From Salinarimonas soli (GTDB taxonomy: Bacteria; Pseudomonadota; Alphaproteobacteria; Rhizobiales; Beijerinckiaceae), in NCBI RefSeq assembly GCF_008386575.1, contig NZ_VUOA01000005.1, positions 124,001 through 188,000 on the forward strand: a stretch of 64,000 nt of DNA. The letters are read 5' to 3'. Of this stretch, positions 1-9,545 are shown piece by piece (positions within the stretch are counted from its first letter, which is position 1; every line of letters begins with the position of its first letter). The translations under genes and the position numbers were made by a program. Under the pieces are notes generated by a model, which saw nothing but the letters and a program-made list of their open reading frames with translations, did not search any database and was not told where the DNA came from.

Positions 1-1
1 G

Positions 2-679
2 AGCGAGAAGGGAGATCTCTATCTCGGTGCGCCGAACTTCGCCCACACGATAAATGTCTGCAAGAACATTCAGATTCGCAAACTGGCGTTTCCGACCGCG
101 CAATGGGAGGGCGTGCTCGACGAGGCGGCCGATGGAGGCTACTCGCTGGAAAGCCTGCAGGTCTACAGGGGGCCGTTTCGTTCGCAGGCCATCCAGGCGA
201 CGCTGAGGAACCTATGGGCGTTGAGCGACGAGGAGGGCGCACCGTCCCGGCTGCTGGCACGCGCGGCCGGTTGCGAGATCCTCGCCGAATTGTGCCGGCT
301 GAGCGGCGCCTCGCTCGCGCCGGCCAGGGGCGGCCTTGCGCCCTGGGCGAAGCGCCGCTGCCTGGAGCTGATGCAGGAGCGGCTGGCAGAGGACATCAGC
401 CTCGACGAGCTCGCCGCCGAGGCGCGGCTCTCGCCGTTCCATTTCGCGCGCATGTTCAAGGAGAGCGTCGGCGTGCCGCCGCGGGCCTACCTGACGCGCC
501 TGCGGCTCGAGCGAGCGTGCCAGCTTCTCGAGACCACGGACCTGCCCGTGACCGAGATCGCGCTCGAGGTCGGGTACTCGTCCAACCAGGTGCTCGCCCG
601 TCTCTTCGTCAAGCATCGGAACACCACGCCGTCCGACTATCGTCGCGCCGTTCGCGATCAGGTTCTCTCCAGTCGCTGA
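2..679 (+). CDS. AraC-family transcriptional regulator (5' end outside window)
   Basis: The reading frame is already open at base 2 and has no stop before 679, so the gene starts upstream of the window; the GTG at 113 is only an internal codon. About 226 residues are visible. The last 100 residues form a typical AraC/XylS double helix-turn-helix: LAEDISLDELAAEARLSPFH for the first helix pair and ALEVGYSSNQVLARLFVKHR for the second. The second half has a Leu-Ala-Arg-Leu in place of the usual Phe-Ser-Arg-Ala-Phe, and the usual Gly after Thr-Pro is absent. The N-terminal part seen is a ligand-sensing region of unknown specificity. Family call is firm; the target genes are unknown. Confidence 0.85.
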   Translation, partial: SEKGDLYLGAPNFAHTINVCKNIQIRKLAFPTAQWEGVLDEAADGGYSLESLQVYRGPFRSQAIQATLRNLWALSDEEGAPSRLLARAAGCEILAELCRLSGASLAPARGGLAPWAKRRCLELMQERLAEDISLDELAAEARLSPFHFARMFKESVGVPPRAYLTRLRLERACQLLETTDLPVTEIALEVGYSSNQVLARLFVKHRNTTPSDYRRAVRDQVLSSR

Positions 680-764
680 GGCCTGCTGCCGATCCAAGTT
701 GAACCGGGCCCGCGTGCATGGTCTACCGCTTCCCGAGGTGCGATGCCTGTGACAGCATGCGGGC

Positions 765-1220
765 ATGATCGCGCGTATCCGCCTTGGCACCCTCTCTGAT
801 CTTGGCGCCATCCAGGAGATCGTCCGAGCCGCGTATAGCGGCTACATTTCGCGGATTGGGCGTGAGCCCGGGCCCATGCTCGACGATTACGCCGCACTGA
901 TCGACGGGAGCCGGGTGCATGTCGCGGAGACCGACGGCGTCGTCAAGGGCGTTCTTGTGCTGATCCCGCAGGACAGCGCGATGCTGCTCGACAACGTTGC
1001 CGTTGCGCCCGAGGCACAAGGTTCGGGTCTCGGCCGGCTCATGCTGGCCTTCGCGGAGCAAGCTGCGGCCGAGGCGGGTTACCAAGCCGTCACGCTCTAC
1101 ACCAACGAGGCGATGACGGAGAACGTCGCGCTCTACATGCAGCTTGGCTACCGCGAGACGCATCGGGCGGTCGAGAAGGGACTGCGACGGGTCTACATGT
1201 GCAAGCAGCTCGGCTTGTAG
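765..1220 (+). CDS. GNAT-family N-acetyltransferase
   Basis: A 151-residue protein of the Gcn5-related acetyltransferase fold, which transfers acetyl from acetyl-CoA to an amine. The acetyl-CoA binding motif A is clear: LLDNVAVAPEAQGSGLGRLM around residues 75-94, with the Q/R-x-x-G-x-G/A pyrophosphate loop as Q-G-S-G-L-G. Motif B follows with ALYMQLGYRET near residue 127. Length is normal for a single-domain GNAT. It stands alone 85 bp after the AraC gene, on the same strand. The substrate cannot be predicted. Confidence 0.88.
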   Translation: MIARIRLGTLSDLGAIQEIVRAAYSGYISRIGREPGPMLDDYAALIDGSRVHVAETDGVVKGVLVLIPQDSAMLLDNVAVAPEAQGSGLGRLMLAFAEQAAAEAGYQAVTLYTNEAMTENVALYMQLGYRETHRAVEKGLRRVYMCKQLGL

Positions 1221-1452
1221 TGCGGGCCGGGATCCGGATGTGTTAGGTCAGTGAAGCCTCTCATGGGGATTGCCGGGTGGAGAACCCGCTTCAGTCGGAA
1301 CGGAGCCTTTCGTGGGCTCAGCCGGCGCTTCCTTCTTGCGCATGGGGCCGCGTAGCAACTCTGCCGCTTTTTCGCGAGCAACGCGGAGCGGCTCGCTTGC
1401 CGGCGCTCCGGCGTGGGTCGAGCACCGCAGGTTCGCCCTCGGTTCGAGACCT

Positions 1453-2490
1453 TCAGAACCTTGCGGCGTCGAGCACCGACTGGGCGAAGGCCTTCGGTGC
1501 CTCCTGCGGCAGATTATGGCCGATCCCACCTTCAATAGTCCGATGGGTGTACGGGCCGGCGAACTTGTCGGCGTAGGAAGAGGGCTCCGGATGGGGCGCC
1601 CCGTTCGCGTCACCCTCGAGCGTGATCGACGGGACCGTGATCACCGGAGCCGCCGCGAGGCGCCGTTCCAGAGCATCGTTCCGAGGTTCCCCGTTCGCCA
1701 GGCCGAGGCGCCAGCGGTAATTGCCGACGACGATAGCGACGTGATCGGGATTCATGAGCGCATCGGTCGTGCGCTCGAACGTGGCCTCGTCGAACCGCCA
1801 GGTCGGGGAAGCCGTCTGCCAGATGAGCCTCGCGAAATCCTTCCGGTTCGCCTCGTAGCCGAGCCGGCCGCGCTCCGTCGCGAAGTAGAACTGGTACCAC
1901 CAGGCGAGCTCGGCCCGCGGCGGGAGGGGCATGCTGTTGGCCTGTTGACTGCCGATCAGGTAGCCGCTCACCGACACGAGAGCTTTACAGCGCTCCGGCC
2001 AGATCGCCGCCATCACGCACGCCGTCCTAGCCCCCCAGTCGCAGCCCGCGACGACGGCTTGCCCGATCTCCAGCGCGTCCATCAGGGCGATCATGTCCGT
2101 GGCGAAGACCGACTGCTGGCCGTTGCGGACCGCATCGTCCGACAGGAAGCGCGTCGTGCCATAGCCGCGCAGATAGGGCACGATCACCCGGTACCCGGCG
2201 GATGCCAGGAGGGGAGCGACCTCGGCATAGGTGTGTATGTCGTAGGGCCAGCCGTGCAGCAGGATCGCGGGCGGGCCGTCCGACGGTCCCGTATCCACGT
2301 AGCCGACATCGAGGACGCCCGCCCTGATCTGCTTGAGCGGCCCGAATGCGGACCGTCGCACCGGGCCGGATGGGCTCGGTTGCGAGCCCTGAGCGCCCGC
2401 CGAACTGGATCCGCCGGCGAGGCTTGCGACGAGGCCAAGGGCGGCGGCACCGAGCAGCCTGCGTCGGTCGTGAGCCATCGGTATTGTCAT
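1453..2490 (-). CDS. Tat-exported alpha/beta hydrolase, epoxide-hydrolase-like
   Basis: The ATG at 2490 was chosen because it has a GGAG ribosome site and leads straight into a twin-arginine signal (DRRRLLGAAALGL, residues 8-20) with an alanine-rich cleavage region; a longer frame upstream lacks these. The 345-residue product has the oxyanion motif HGWP (79-82) and a nucleophile elbow GCDWGA in which the nucleophile is Asp151, not Ser. Asp nucleophiles occur in the epoxide hydrolase and haloalkane dehalogenase branches. The late GIGHNLP supplies the catalytic His. Probably a periplasmic epoxide hydrolase or related hydrolase; substrate unknown. Confidence 0.85.
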   Translation of the reverse strand: MTIPMAHDRRRLLGAAALGLVASLAGGSSSAGAQGSQPSPSGPVRRSAFGPLKQIRAGVLDVGYVDTGPSDGPPAILLHGWPYDIHTYAEVAPLLASAGYRVIVPYLRGYGTTRFLSDDAVRNGQQSVFATDMIALMDALEIGQAVVAGCDWGARTACVMAAIWPERCKALVSVSGYLIGSQQANSMPLPPRAELAWWYQFYFATERGRLGYEANRKDFARLIWQTASPTWRFDEATFERTTDALMNPDHVAIVVGNYRWRLGLANGEPRNDALERRLAAAPVITVPSITLEGDANGAPHPEPSSYADKFAGPYTHRTIEGGIGHNLPQEAPKAFAQSVLDAARF

Positions 2491-2648
2491 CGTGGGTCTC
2501 CAGCAGGGTTCTGGGTGATCGGACGGCCATGGCGCGCGCAAGCCCAACCACGGGGCCGGCGATCCGCGTCCGCAGGCGAGGCATCCTCCGCTGCCGTTTT
2601 CGCGGCGCGCTTTCGCAGCCAGGGGCGGCGGGAGGGCGCCCGCTGCTT

Positions 2649-3611
2649 CTAGACGCCCTCGTAGACTAGCTTGGTAAAGAGGGCTGGGCTGATGACGAAG
2701 TTGCCCCAGGCGGGGTCGAAGGCGGCCGTCGGCTTCGCTGCCACGATGGCCTCGAGCGAATAGTTGTTCTTCTTCAAAGCGCTCACGTTTGCGCGTGCCT
2801 GGACCAGCATGTCGCGGAAGCCCTGCAGCTCCAGCCGATTGCTGATCGGCTGACCGTGGCCCGGTATGATGATCGTCCGGTCGGTCGTGAGCGCCAGGTT
2901 GGCATCGGCGGCCCGGATCGAGCCATCGATGCTACCGCCCGTCGAGTAGTCGATGAAGGGATAGGCTCCGTTCCAGAACGTGTCCCCGGTATGCAGGATG
3001 TCGGGTTCCTTGAAATGGACCGAGATGTCGCTGTCGGTATGCGCCGGGCCGTAATGTCGTAGCGCCAGGGACGTGCCGTTCGCGGCCAGGGTGCGCTCAT
3101 CCGTCATGAGATCGGTCGGAAGCGCTGCCGTGGAGAGGGGCTGGAAGTCGTAGTCCCAATCCTCGACGCGCTGCACCGCGATCAGGTGCTTTCGCGTGTT
3201 CTCGTGCGCGAGGATCGTCGGGCCGAGTTCACGCAGCCACTCGTTCCCGTTCGCATGATCGAAGTGCCAATGCGTGTTGATCAGGTGGGTCACGGGGGCG
3301 GGCCCGATCGCCGCCAGGGCGGTTTCCATCTGTGGGCGCGAGGCGGCGATGCCGGCATCGACAAGGACCTTGCCGTCCCGGCCGTTGAGAACCGCGACGT
3401 TCCCGCCGGATCCCTCCAGGATCGTGACGTCGCCTCGCAAACGGTGAAGCGTGATCGGCGTCGTCGCTGCCGCCGCCTTGATCCGGTCGACGATGCCGAG
3501 CGCCTCCGCGAAGGCTTGTCGCGGCGTGAGCCATGTGCCAGCCGCCACGACGGATGCCGACACGCAGCACAGGCAGAAGCCGCGGCGAGACAAATTGAAT
3601 GGTGTGCTCAT
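2649..3611 (-). CDS. Tat-exported metallo-beta-lactamase-fold hydrolase
   Basis: 320 residues from the ATG at 3611, which has an AAGGA site five bases upstream. The N-terminus carries a twin-arginine signal (LSRRGFCLCC, residues 8-17) followed by a hydrophobic stretch, so a periplasmic location is inferred. The MBL zinc motif HWHFDH lies at residues 114-119, and HTGDTF and IPGHGQP provide later metal ligands. This pattern matches MBL-fold hydrolases of the lactonase/thioesterase/cyclase type, not a specific antibiotic-hydrolysing enzyme. It follows the epoxide-hydrolase-like gene's 5' end by about 160 bp on the same strand; both are exported hydrolases. Confidence 0.87.
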   Translation of the reverse strand: MSTPFNLSRRGFCLCCVSASVVAAGTWLTPRQAFAEALGIVDRIKAAAATTPITLHRLRGDVTILEGSGGNVAVLNGRDGKVLVDAGIAASRPQMETALAAIGPAPVTHLINTHWHFDHANGNEWLRELGPTILAHENTRKHLIAVQRVEDWDYDFQPLSTAALPTDLMTDERTLAANGTSLALRHYGPAHTDSDISVHFKEPDILHTGDTFWNGAYPFIDYSTGGSIDGSIRAADANLALTTDRTIIIPGHGQPISNRLELQGFRDMLVQARANVSALKKNNYSLEAIVAAKPTAAFDPAWGNFVISPALFTKLVYEGV

Positions 3612-4515
3612 GGCATCCTTCTCTTCCTGAAAGCACCACATCATGTGAGCGTAGGCGCGGGCGACGCGCGGACCGCTTTCGGCACTGCGGCTTCGTCGTG
3701 CGGCAGCGGCCTGAGAGTTGCCGCATGGTCCAGCTGAGATCATCGAATCTGTTCCAGGCACGTATCGTAAGCCGAAATATGCGGAACCCATGTTTGAAGA
3801 TGAAAGAATTCGTTGGTTGATGACCGGCGTGCACGGTCCATAAGCGATGATATGGAGCGCCAGTCCCGCATGCACATGATAGGTTTTAGTCTGAAGTTGT
3901 CTGATATCGCTGCAAGTTTCAGATCACATCTCTCGCCATGACCCAAACCGGCGATTGAATCTGCCCCTTGTTCCACCGGGCGACCACCCTAGCGCAAAGA
4001 TCCCGGCGAACGTCACCGCCCCCGTGTCGGCAAAGCGCGGCGAGAGCTGGCCCCGGCCCTGCCGCTCATCAGTCGTGAGGCCGCCCGGGCCCTCGATTGC
4101 CCCGCCGTGAGCCCGGTCGGTTCGGTCGCCGGGCTGGCGGATCTAGGGCCGGACATCTCGAGCGCTTTCGACGGTGCGCGACCCGCGGATATCGCGATGC
4201 GTGCCGGCGACGTAATCTAGGTCACCGTAGTGGCTTCCAGGCGCGCCGACAGCCGTTCGGCCGTAATCTCGTCCCGTGTCAACCCGAGGACGGCTCCGAC
4301 GCGCGACTGAGGCGCCGTCTTGAGGGCGGTCGGAGAGCTGCTGTTCTTCAGCTCCCCCCACGAGGGCCCGGACGTTCAGCGAGCGGATTTCACCCCGTAT
4401 CGAGCGCGGTTGCCCGCCTCGCAAAAGGCGGTCTCGCCGTGCCTGCCATGAACCCCATACACTTGCCCAGGCCGGCCCTGCCGGGCGAAGGGTTCTCTCC
4501 CGGTCGCGAGATGCC
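3612..4515. other. Long intergenic region with a possible coding relic
   Basis: About 900 bp without a convincing gene. The part next to the MBL gene (3640-3960) is less GC-rich and probably holds its promoter; an imperfect inverted repeat (TCTGAA ... TTCAGA, 3890-3923) lies there. Between about 4000 and 4220 a plus-strand frame reads as plausible protein (ALPLISREAARALDCPAV ... RAGDVI, stop TAG at 4218) but has no start or ribosome site, so it may be a gene remnant. The other open frames here have Arg/Gly/Pro-rich compositions typical of shadow frames. Confidence 0.35.
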
Positions 4516-5169
4516 ATGCTGACACCAATTGCCGTCTTCCGGGCCCGCCCGCGGCTCCTCGCCGCTCTAGGCCTCGGTCTGGTCCTCTTCCTGCTGCTCC
4601 CGGACGAGTGGCGACCCGCCACACGGGCTCTCGTCGCTTGGTGCGCCGCCCTCGTCGTTTATCTCACCCTCGCCGCCCATATGATCACCCGGGCGGACGC
4701 GGAAGATATCCGGGCCAGGGTGCCCCTCTACGACCAGGGTCGGTACATGGTACTCGCGCTCAGCGTTCTCGCGGCGCTGGCGAGCCTTGCCGCGATTGTT
4801 CTGGAACTTGCCCACGCGAAGGGTGGGGGCGGGGCGGGCGCCCTGCACCTTCTCCTCGCCGCCGCCACGGTGGGCCTCTCCTGGACCTTCATGCACGTGA
4901 TGTTCGCGCTGCACTATGCGCACGACTTCTACGCACCGGAGCACACGGACGCTGCCCGCGGCTTGGTCTTCCCGAAAACCCCGGAGCCGCTCTACCCCGA
5001 CTTCGTCTATTTCTCGTTCGTGATCGGTTGCGCCTGCGCGACGGCGGATGTCGAGATCACGTCGCGGCGGGTCCGGATGGCGGCCATGGCGCACGGCGTC
5101 CTCTCGTTCGTCTTCAACACGGCCATCGTGGCGCTCACGATCAACATCGCGGCCGGGCTCGTGCCGTGA
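4516..5169 (+). CDS. DUF1345 family integral membrane protein
   Basis: 217 residues with about five hydrophobic segments (near residues 12-28, 37-54, 77-97, 107-130, 155-170 and 190-214). It matches the DUF1345 family, including the conserved LSWTFMHVMFALHYAHDFY segment and the LYPDFVYFSFVIGCACATAD segment near residue 160. The family's function is not established; an ion-channel-like role has been suggested by its length and topology only. It is convergent with the MFS gene, with 12 bp between the stop codons. Confidence 0.85.
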   Translation: MLTPIAVFRARPRLLAALGLGLVLFLLLPDEWRPATRALVAWCAALVVYLTLAAHMITRADAEDIRARVPLYDQGRYMVLALSVLAALASLAAIVLELAHAKGGGGAGALHLLLAAATVGLSWTFMHVMFALHYAHDFYAPEHTDAARGLVFPKTPEPLYPDFVYFSFVIGCACATADVEITSRRVRMAAMAHGVLSFVFNTAIVALTINIAAGLVP

Positions 5170-5181
5170 CGATCCCTCGGG

Positions 5182-6363
5182 TCACGCGGCCAGCGGCGTC
5201 CTCTCCTGCATGCGCCTCAGCCTCAGCATGGCGAGAGTGCCCAGGAAGGGGCCGATCGCGAGCAGGGCGAAGGCACGCCCCCACCCGGTGAACGGCAGGA
5301 TCCAGGGCAGCGCCTGAATCGCCACGATGGTGATCAGGAAGCCGACGCAGGTCTGGATCGTGAGCATCGTTCCCGTCAGATGGCGCGGCGCAGCCTCGAT
5401 GGCGAGGGCGGAGAACTGCGCCGAGTCGGCGACCGCCGAGAAGCCCCAGAGGACCGCGATGCCCAAGGCCAGCGTCGCGCCGATCTCGGCCGCCGGGCCG
5501 ATGGCGAGCGCGCACAGGCCGCTGGTGACCATGGCGACCGCGGCGACCTGGCATCGCCCGAACCGGTCAGCCGCCAGCCCCGCGAGCACCGCCCCGGGCA
5601 AGCCCGCCGCGATGACCGCGAACACGAGAATGCTCGCGCCGGCCCCTTGCAGGCCCAAGGGGCCGTGTTGGAGAAAGGCTCCGATCCACGCCCACATGGC
5701 GTAGAGCTCCCACATATGGCCGAAATAGCCGAGATTGGTCAGGCGCAGCCGCGGCGAGCGCCACGCCTCGCCGATGTCGGACAGGCGGAAGACCGACCGC
5801 GCGAAGGGAGCGCCGCCTTCCCGGAAAGCGAGGATGAGAGGCCCTGCGGCAAGGCACAACGCCCCCGCGACGAGGTAGACGGTCGTCCAGGGCAGGGTGC
5901 CGATCAGCCCGTTCACGAGATGCGGCGACGCGGAGCCGAGGGTGAGGCTGCCTACGAGGATGCCGACGAGCAGGCCGAGATCCCCCCGGGCCCAGGTCGA
6001 TGCCATCTTCATGCCGACGGGATAAACCGCCGCCATGGCGGCTCCCGCGACGGACCGGAGCGCCAGCGTGGTCCAGCCGGTCGGTGCCACTAAGGGGAGG
6101 AGGAGGGTTGCCGTGCCCGCCATGACGCATCCTGCGGCAAACAGGTATGCCGGGCGGAACCTGTCGGCGAGGCCCAGCGCCGTGCTCGCGAGGGTGCCGG
6201 CGACGAACCCTGCCTGAACCGCCGAGGTGAGCAGGCCCGCTTGCGCGCTCGTCATAAGGCCGGTGGCGATGAGGTCGGCGACGGCCGCCGTCGAAGCGAA
6301 CCAGACGGAGAGGGCGGCAACCACGGCGAGGCACAGAAGAGACAGATTGCGGGCCTTGCTCAT
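5182..6363 (-). CDS. MFS transporter
   Basis: 393 residues from the ATG at 6363, chosen for its GGGAG site; the longer upstream frame is arginine-rich and unlike protein. Twelve hydrophobic segments fit a major facilitator. A typical loop 2-3 motif is present as GLADRFRPAYLFAAGC, and a second copy appears as GLAADRFGRCQVAAVAM in the second half. The N-terminus LCLAVVAALSVWFASTAAVA is characteristic of the CynX/NreB-like branch that includes nitrate and cyanate transporters, but the substrate is not determinable. It is convergent with the DUF1345 gene. Confidence 0.88.
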   Translation of the reverse strand: MSKARNLSLLCLAVVAALSVWFASTAAVADLIATGLMTSAQAGLLTSAVQAGFVAGTLASTALGLADRFRPAYLFAAGCVMAGTATLLLPLVAPTGWTTLALRSVAGAAMAAVYPVGMKMASTWARGDLGLLVGILVGSLTLGSASPHLVNGLIGTLPWTTVYLVAGALCLAAGPLILAFREGGAPFARSVFRLSDIGEAWRSPRLRLTNLGYFGHMWELYAMWAWIGAFLQHGPLGLQGAGASILVFAVIAAGLPGAVLAGLAADRFGRCQVAAVAMVTSGLCALAIGPAAEIGATLALGIAVLWGFSAVADSAQFSALAIEAAPRHLTGTMLTIQTCVGFLITIVAIQALPWILPFTGWGRAFALLAIGPFLGTLAMLRLRRMQERTPLAA

Positions 6364-6627
6364 GCGTTCTCCCGGCGACCGGGCGAGCGTAGCAGGCCGC
6401 CGGGAGGGGGCAAACTCTCGCCCGGCGGCCCTCCCAACGTGGAGGGAGGCCGCCAGGGGCGCGTCGATGTCCGTGGTCGGCAGATACCAGGTCATCTTCG
6501 CCTGCGCGGGCAGGCGACGGGTTCCGATCCGCAACGGCCTATGTGACGGCGGGGCGAGCCCTGGGGCCGCCTGAGACAGCCCCGGCAGATTTACGACGGT
6601 CCTCGCTTGCGCGGGGCCGCTGTTCCC

Positions 6628-7026
6628 TCACTTCACCGGATCGAGGAACGCCGCGTGGGGAGGAGAGGCTTGAAAGATCACGACCTTGGCCGGAACGGCA
6701 CCGTGGTTTGCGGCGCGCATCGCCACGTTGACAGGTTCGAGCAGGGCCTCGCCAGCTTTCCGGTGAACGGCCTCCCGATCCTTCAGCTCCAGGGTGAAGG
6801 TTCCCTCGAGGACATAGACGACCACGGGCGCGGAATGCGTGTGCCAGGGCGAGGTGGTTCCGGGCTGGACCGTTGCCGTGAGAACGCGGGCCTCGATCTC
6901 CCGGTCCTTCGGAAACTCCGTCGTGACCTCCTTCAGGACGGGCAGATCGGGCCGCGCGGTCCCTTGCTGCGCGTGTGCCGGAACGGCCAGGGCTCCCAAC
7001 AGGAGCGGCGCGAGGGCGGGTTTCAT
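6628..7026 (-). CDS. Secreted cupin-domain protein
   Basis: 132 residues from the ATG at 7026, which has a near-perfect GGAGGTG site. A Sec signal peptide (residues 1-19, ending AHA) precedes a single cupin barrel. Cupin motif 1 is visible as PWHTHSAPVVVYVLEGTFTL with the metal-binding His pair, and motif 2 near residue 106 (PVNVAMRAANHG). These small secreted cupins are common in Proteobacteria; their substrate is unknown. It stands alone upstream of, and divergent from, the DUF72 gene. Confidence 0.85.
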   Translation of the reverse strand: MKPALAPLLLGALAVPAHAQQGTARPDLPVLKEVTTEFPKDREIEARVLTATVQPGTTSPWHTHSAPVVVYVLEGTFTLELKDREAVHRKAGEALLEPVNVAMRAANHGAVPAKVVIFQASPPHAAFLDPVK

Positions 7027-7206
7027 GTTCACCTCCGTCGATCGCCCGATAGTCTGCGCCCTGCCGCCCCCTGCGGCATCCGCCGCTTGGGGGATGCGGG
7101 AGTTCTCATGTGCCGGGGTGTGCTGCCGCTTGTGCCCTTCGCCTTCGGGAACGGTCAAGTCGTCGAGCCGGTTCTCCCTGCACACGGGCGATGAGCGGGA
7201 GAGGGT

Positions 7207-7962
7207 GTGAGCAGGGCCGAGATAATCCGCATCGGAACGGCGGCCTGGAGCATCCCGAAGCCCCACGCCGACGCGTTCCCGCCGGATGGCAGCCACCTGG
7301 AGCGCTACGCGGCGGTGTTCGACGCGGTCGAGATCAACACGTCGTTCTACCGCCCTCATCAGAGGTCCACCTACGAGCGCTGGGCCGCCAGCGTGCCGGA
7401 GACGTTCCGCTTCGCGGTGAAGATGCCGAAAGCCATCACGCACGAGTGTCGCCTGACGGACTGCGACGCGCTCCTCGACCGCTTCCTGTTCGAGGTGGCC
7501 GGGCTGGGAGAGCGGCTAGGCCCGGTTCTAGTGCAACTGCCCCCGAAGCTGGCCTTTCATGAAGGCGTCTCCGACGGGTTCCTGCATGCCCTGCGCGCCC
7601 GCTTCCCCGGCGACGTGGTATGCGAGCCGCGGCACGCCTCCTGGTTCACGCCCGCGGTGGACGCCCTCTTCGACGAGCTGCGCATCGCCCGCGTCGCCGC
7701 CGACCCGGCACCCGTGGCGGGTGCCGGTGATCCGGCTGGCTGGCCGGGCCTCGTCTATTACCGCCTGCACGGCTCGCCTCGCATCTATTACTCGCCTTAC
7801 GACGACGAGACCCTATCACGGATCGCGGCACGCCTTCGCGACGATCGGGCCCTGGGGCGAGCGGTCTGGTGCATCTTCGACAACACGGCCGCGTTCGCGG
7901 CGACGCACGACGCTCTCGTCACCCGCGCCCGGGCTCACGATCCGGGGATCGATCTGCGGTGA
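7207..7962 (+). CDS. DUF72 family protein
   Basis: 251 residues starting at GTG 7207 behind a GGGAGAGG site. It shows the DUF72 TIM-barrel-like pattern: RIGTAAWSIP at the N-terminus, VEINTSFYRPHQRSTYERWA near residue 42, FAVKMPKAITHE, LVQLPPKLAF, YYRLHGSPRIYYSPYDDE and WCIFDNTAAFAATHDAL at the end. The family (E. coli YecE-like) has no settled biochemical role. It runs convergently into glgA, 26 bp away. Confidence 0.9.
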   Translation: MSRAEIIRIGTAAWSIPKPHADAFPPDGSHLERYAAVFDAVEINTSFYRPHQRSTYERWAASVPETFRFAVKMPKAITHECRLTDCDALLDRFLFEVAGLGERLGPVLVQLPPKLAFHEGVSDGFLHALRARFPGDVVCEPRHASWFTPAVDALFDELRIARVAADPAPVAGAGDPAGWPGLVYYRLHGSPRIYYSPYDDETLSRIAARLRDDRALGRAVWCIFDNTAAFAATHDALVTRARAHDPGIDLR

Positions 7963-7988
7963 GCAGCCCGCACCCTGGCCGCCGGAGA

Positions 7989-9545
7989 TCAGGCGGCGTC
8001 GCGGGTGGACCAGCGTGGCGCGAGTTCGCCGAGAGCGTGTGCGTAGAGCTCACCATAGGCGGCGGCCGATTGATGCCAGCCGAAGGACTGGCTCATGGCC
8101 GCGGTTCTCATGAGCGCCATCCGGCGCTTCGAGCGGAAGCTCTCGACGGCGCGACCGACGGCGCTCGCCAAGCCCGCGGCCGACGGGTCGGAGAACAGGA
8201 AGCCCGTCACGCCGTCCTCGATCGTGTCGGCGAGGCCGCCCGTCCTGTGGGCCACGGGAAGCGAGCCGTAACGCTGCGCGTACATCTGGCTCAAGCCGCA
8301 CGGCTCGAACCGCGAGGGCATGAGAAGGAAATCGCTTCCCGCGTAAAGCCGCCGGGCCTCCGTCTCGTCGAATCCCACGCGCACGCCGACCGCGCCCGGA
8401 TACGCCCGTGCGAGCTCCTGGAGGGCCGTTTCGAAACGCTCCTCGCCCCGTCCCAAGACGGCGATCTGCCCGCCTCCCGCGAGGATCGACGCGGTGGCGG
8501 CGATGCTGAGATCAATGCCCTTCTGGTGAACCAGCCGCGACACGACCGAGAACAGCGGGCCGGTCGAGGGCTCCAGGCCGAAGGCCCCCCGGACGGCCTC
8601 GGCATTGGCGTGCTTGCCCCCAAGGTCGCTCGAGTCGAAGCCCGCGGCGAGGTGCTGGTCGCGCCTCGGGTCCCAGCTCTCGTCGATGCCGTTGACGAAG
8701 CCATGCAGCCGGCCCTGCGCGGCCCTGATGCGCAGGAGGCCTTCGAGCCCGCAGCCGAAGGCCGGCGTGGTGATCTCGTCGGCGTAGGTCTGGCTCACCG
8801 TCGTGACGTCCGACGCGTAGAAGATGCCGGCCTTCAGGAAGGAGACCCGGCCGTAGAACTCCACCCCCTCGATTTGGAACGCGCTCGCCGGGACGCCCAG
8901 CGTCTCCAGGCGATCATGCGGAAACAGACCCTGATAGGCGAGGTTGTGGATGGTCAGGACGGAGGGCACGGGGCTGCCGCGCCAGGCGAGGTAAGCCGGC
9001 GCCATGGCGGAGGGCCAGTCGTTCACGTGCAGGAGGTCGGGCGTCCACGAGAGGTCGCCCAGGCCGGACGCGAGGTCGGCCGCCGCGAGGCTGAGGCGCG
9101 CGAAGCGAACGTCGTTGTCGCTCCAGTCCTGCCCGGCCTCGTCGACATAGGGTGTTCCCGGCCGGTCGTAGAGCTCGGGGCAGAGGACGGCATAGACGAC
9201 GAGACCGTCGGCAAGGTCGATCCGACCGACGTCGCAAGCCGGCAGGCCGTAGGCGGCGCGCAGGCGTCCGACGGTCGTGACCTTCCGCCCCGCTAGCACC
9301 TGGCGATAGCCCGGGATGAGAACGCGGACGTCGTGAGTTGCCCGGAGCGCCCGCGGAAGGGCCGCCGAGACCTCGCCGAGACCGCCGGCCTTCACGAAAT
9401 CCGACATCTCCGAGGTGACGAACAGGATCCGCGGCCCCGACGCTCCCAGACCCGTGCCCTCGTCACCCCGCGACGACGGGGTCGCCCACCGGCGCAGCAG
9501 GCGCTCGGCGGTGCGTTGATCGGGCTTGCGGTCGAGCGCGCGCAT
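7989..9545 (-). CDS. glgA: Glycogen synthase (ADP-glucose type)
   Basis: A 518-residue GT5 glycosyltransferase that adds glucose from ADP-glucose to the non-reducing end of glycogen. The ADP-glucose-binding KxGGL motif is K52-A-G-G-L56 in FVKAGGLGEVSAALPRAL. The C-terminal GT-B half shows LLMPSRFEPCGLSQMYAQRY, the acid and phosphate-binding segment, and RTGGLADTIEDGVTGFLF. ATG 9545 was chosen because the family fold begins soon after and GGGGA precedes it. The N-terminal 37 residues are a charged extension. No other glg gene is present, so glgA is separated from the usual glgBCX cluster. Confidence 0.93.
   Translation of the reverse strand: MRALDRKPDQRTAERLLRRWATPSSRGDEGTGLGASGPRILFVTSEMSDFVKAGGLGEVSAALPRALRATHDVRVLIPGYRQVLAGRKVTTVGRLRAAYGLPACDVGRIDLADGLVVYAVLCPELYDRPGTPYVDEAGQDWSDNDVRFARLSLAAADLASGLGDLSWTPDLLHVNDWPSAMAPAYLAWRGSPVPSVLTIHNLAYQGLFPHDRLETLGVPASAFQIEGVEFYGRVSFLKAGIFYASDVTTVSQTYADEITTPAFGCGLEGLLRIRAAQGRLHGFVNGIDESWDPRRDQHLAAGFDSSDLGGKHANAEAVRGAFGLEPSTGPLFSVVSRLVHQKGIDLSIAATASILAGGGQIAVLGRGEERFETALQELARAYPGAVGVRVGFDETEARRLYAGSDFLLMPSRFEPCGLSQMYAQRYGSLPVAHRTGGLADTIEDGVTGFLFSDPSAAGLASAVGRAVESFRSKRRMALMRTAAMSQSFGWHQSAAAYGELYAHALGELAPRWSTRDAA

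Noticed and set aside
241-290. Sigma-54-like TGGCAC ... TTGC pair
   Set aside because: The spacing is wrong for a -24/-12 promoter and it is inside the AraC coding region.
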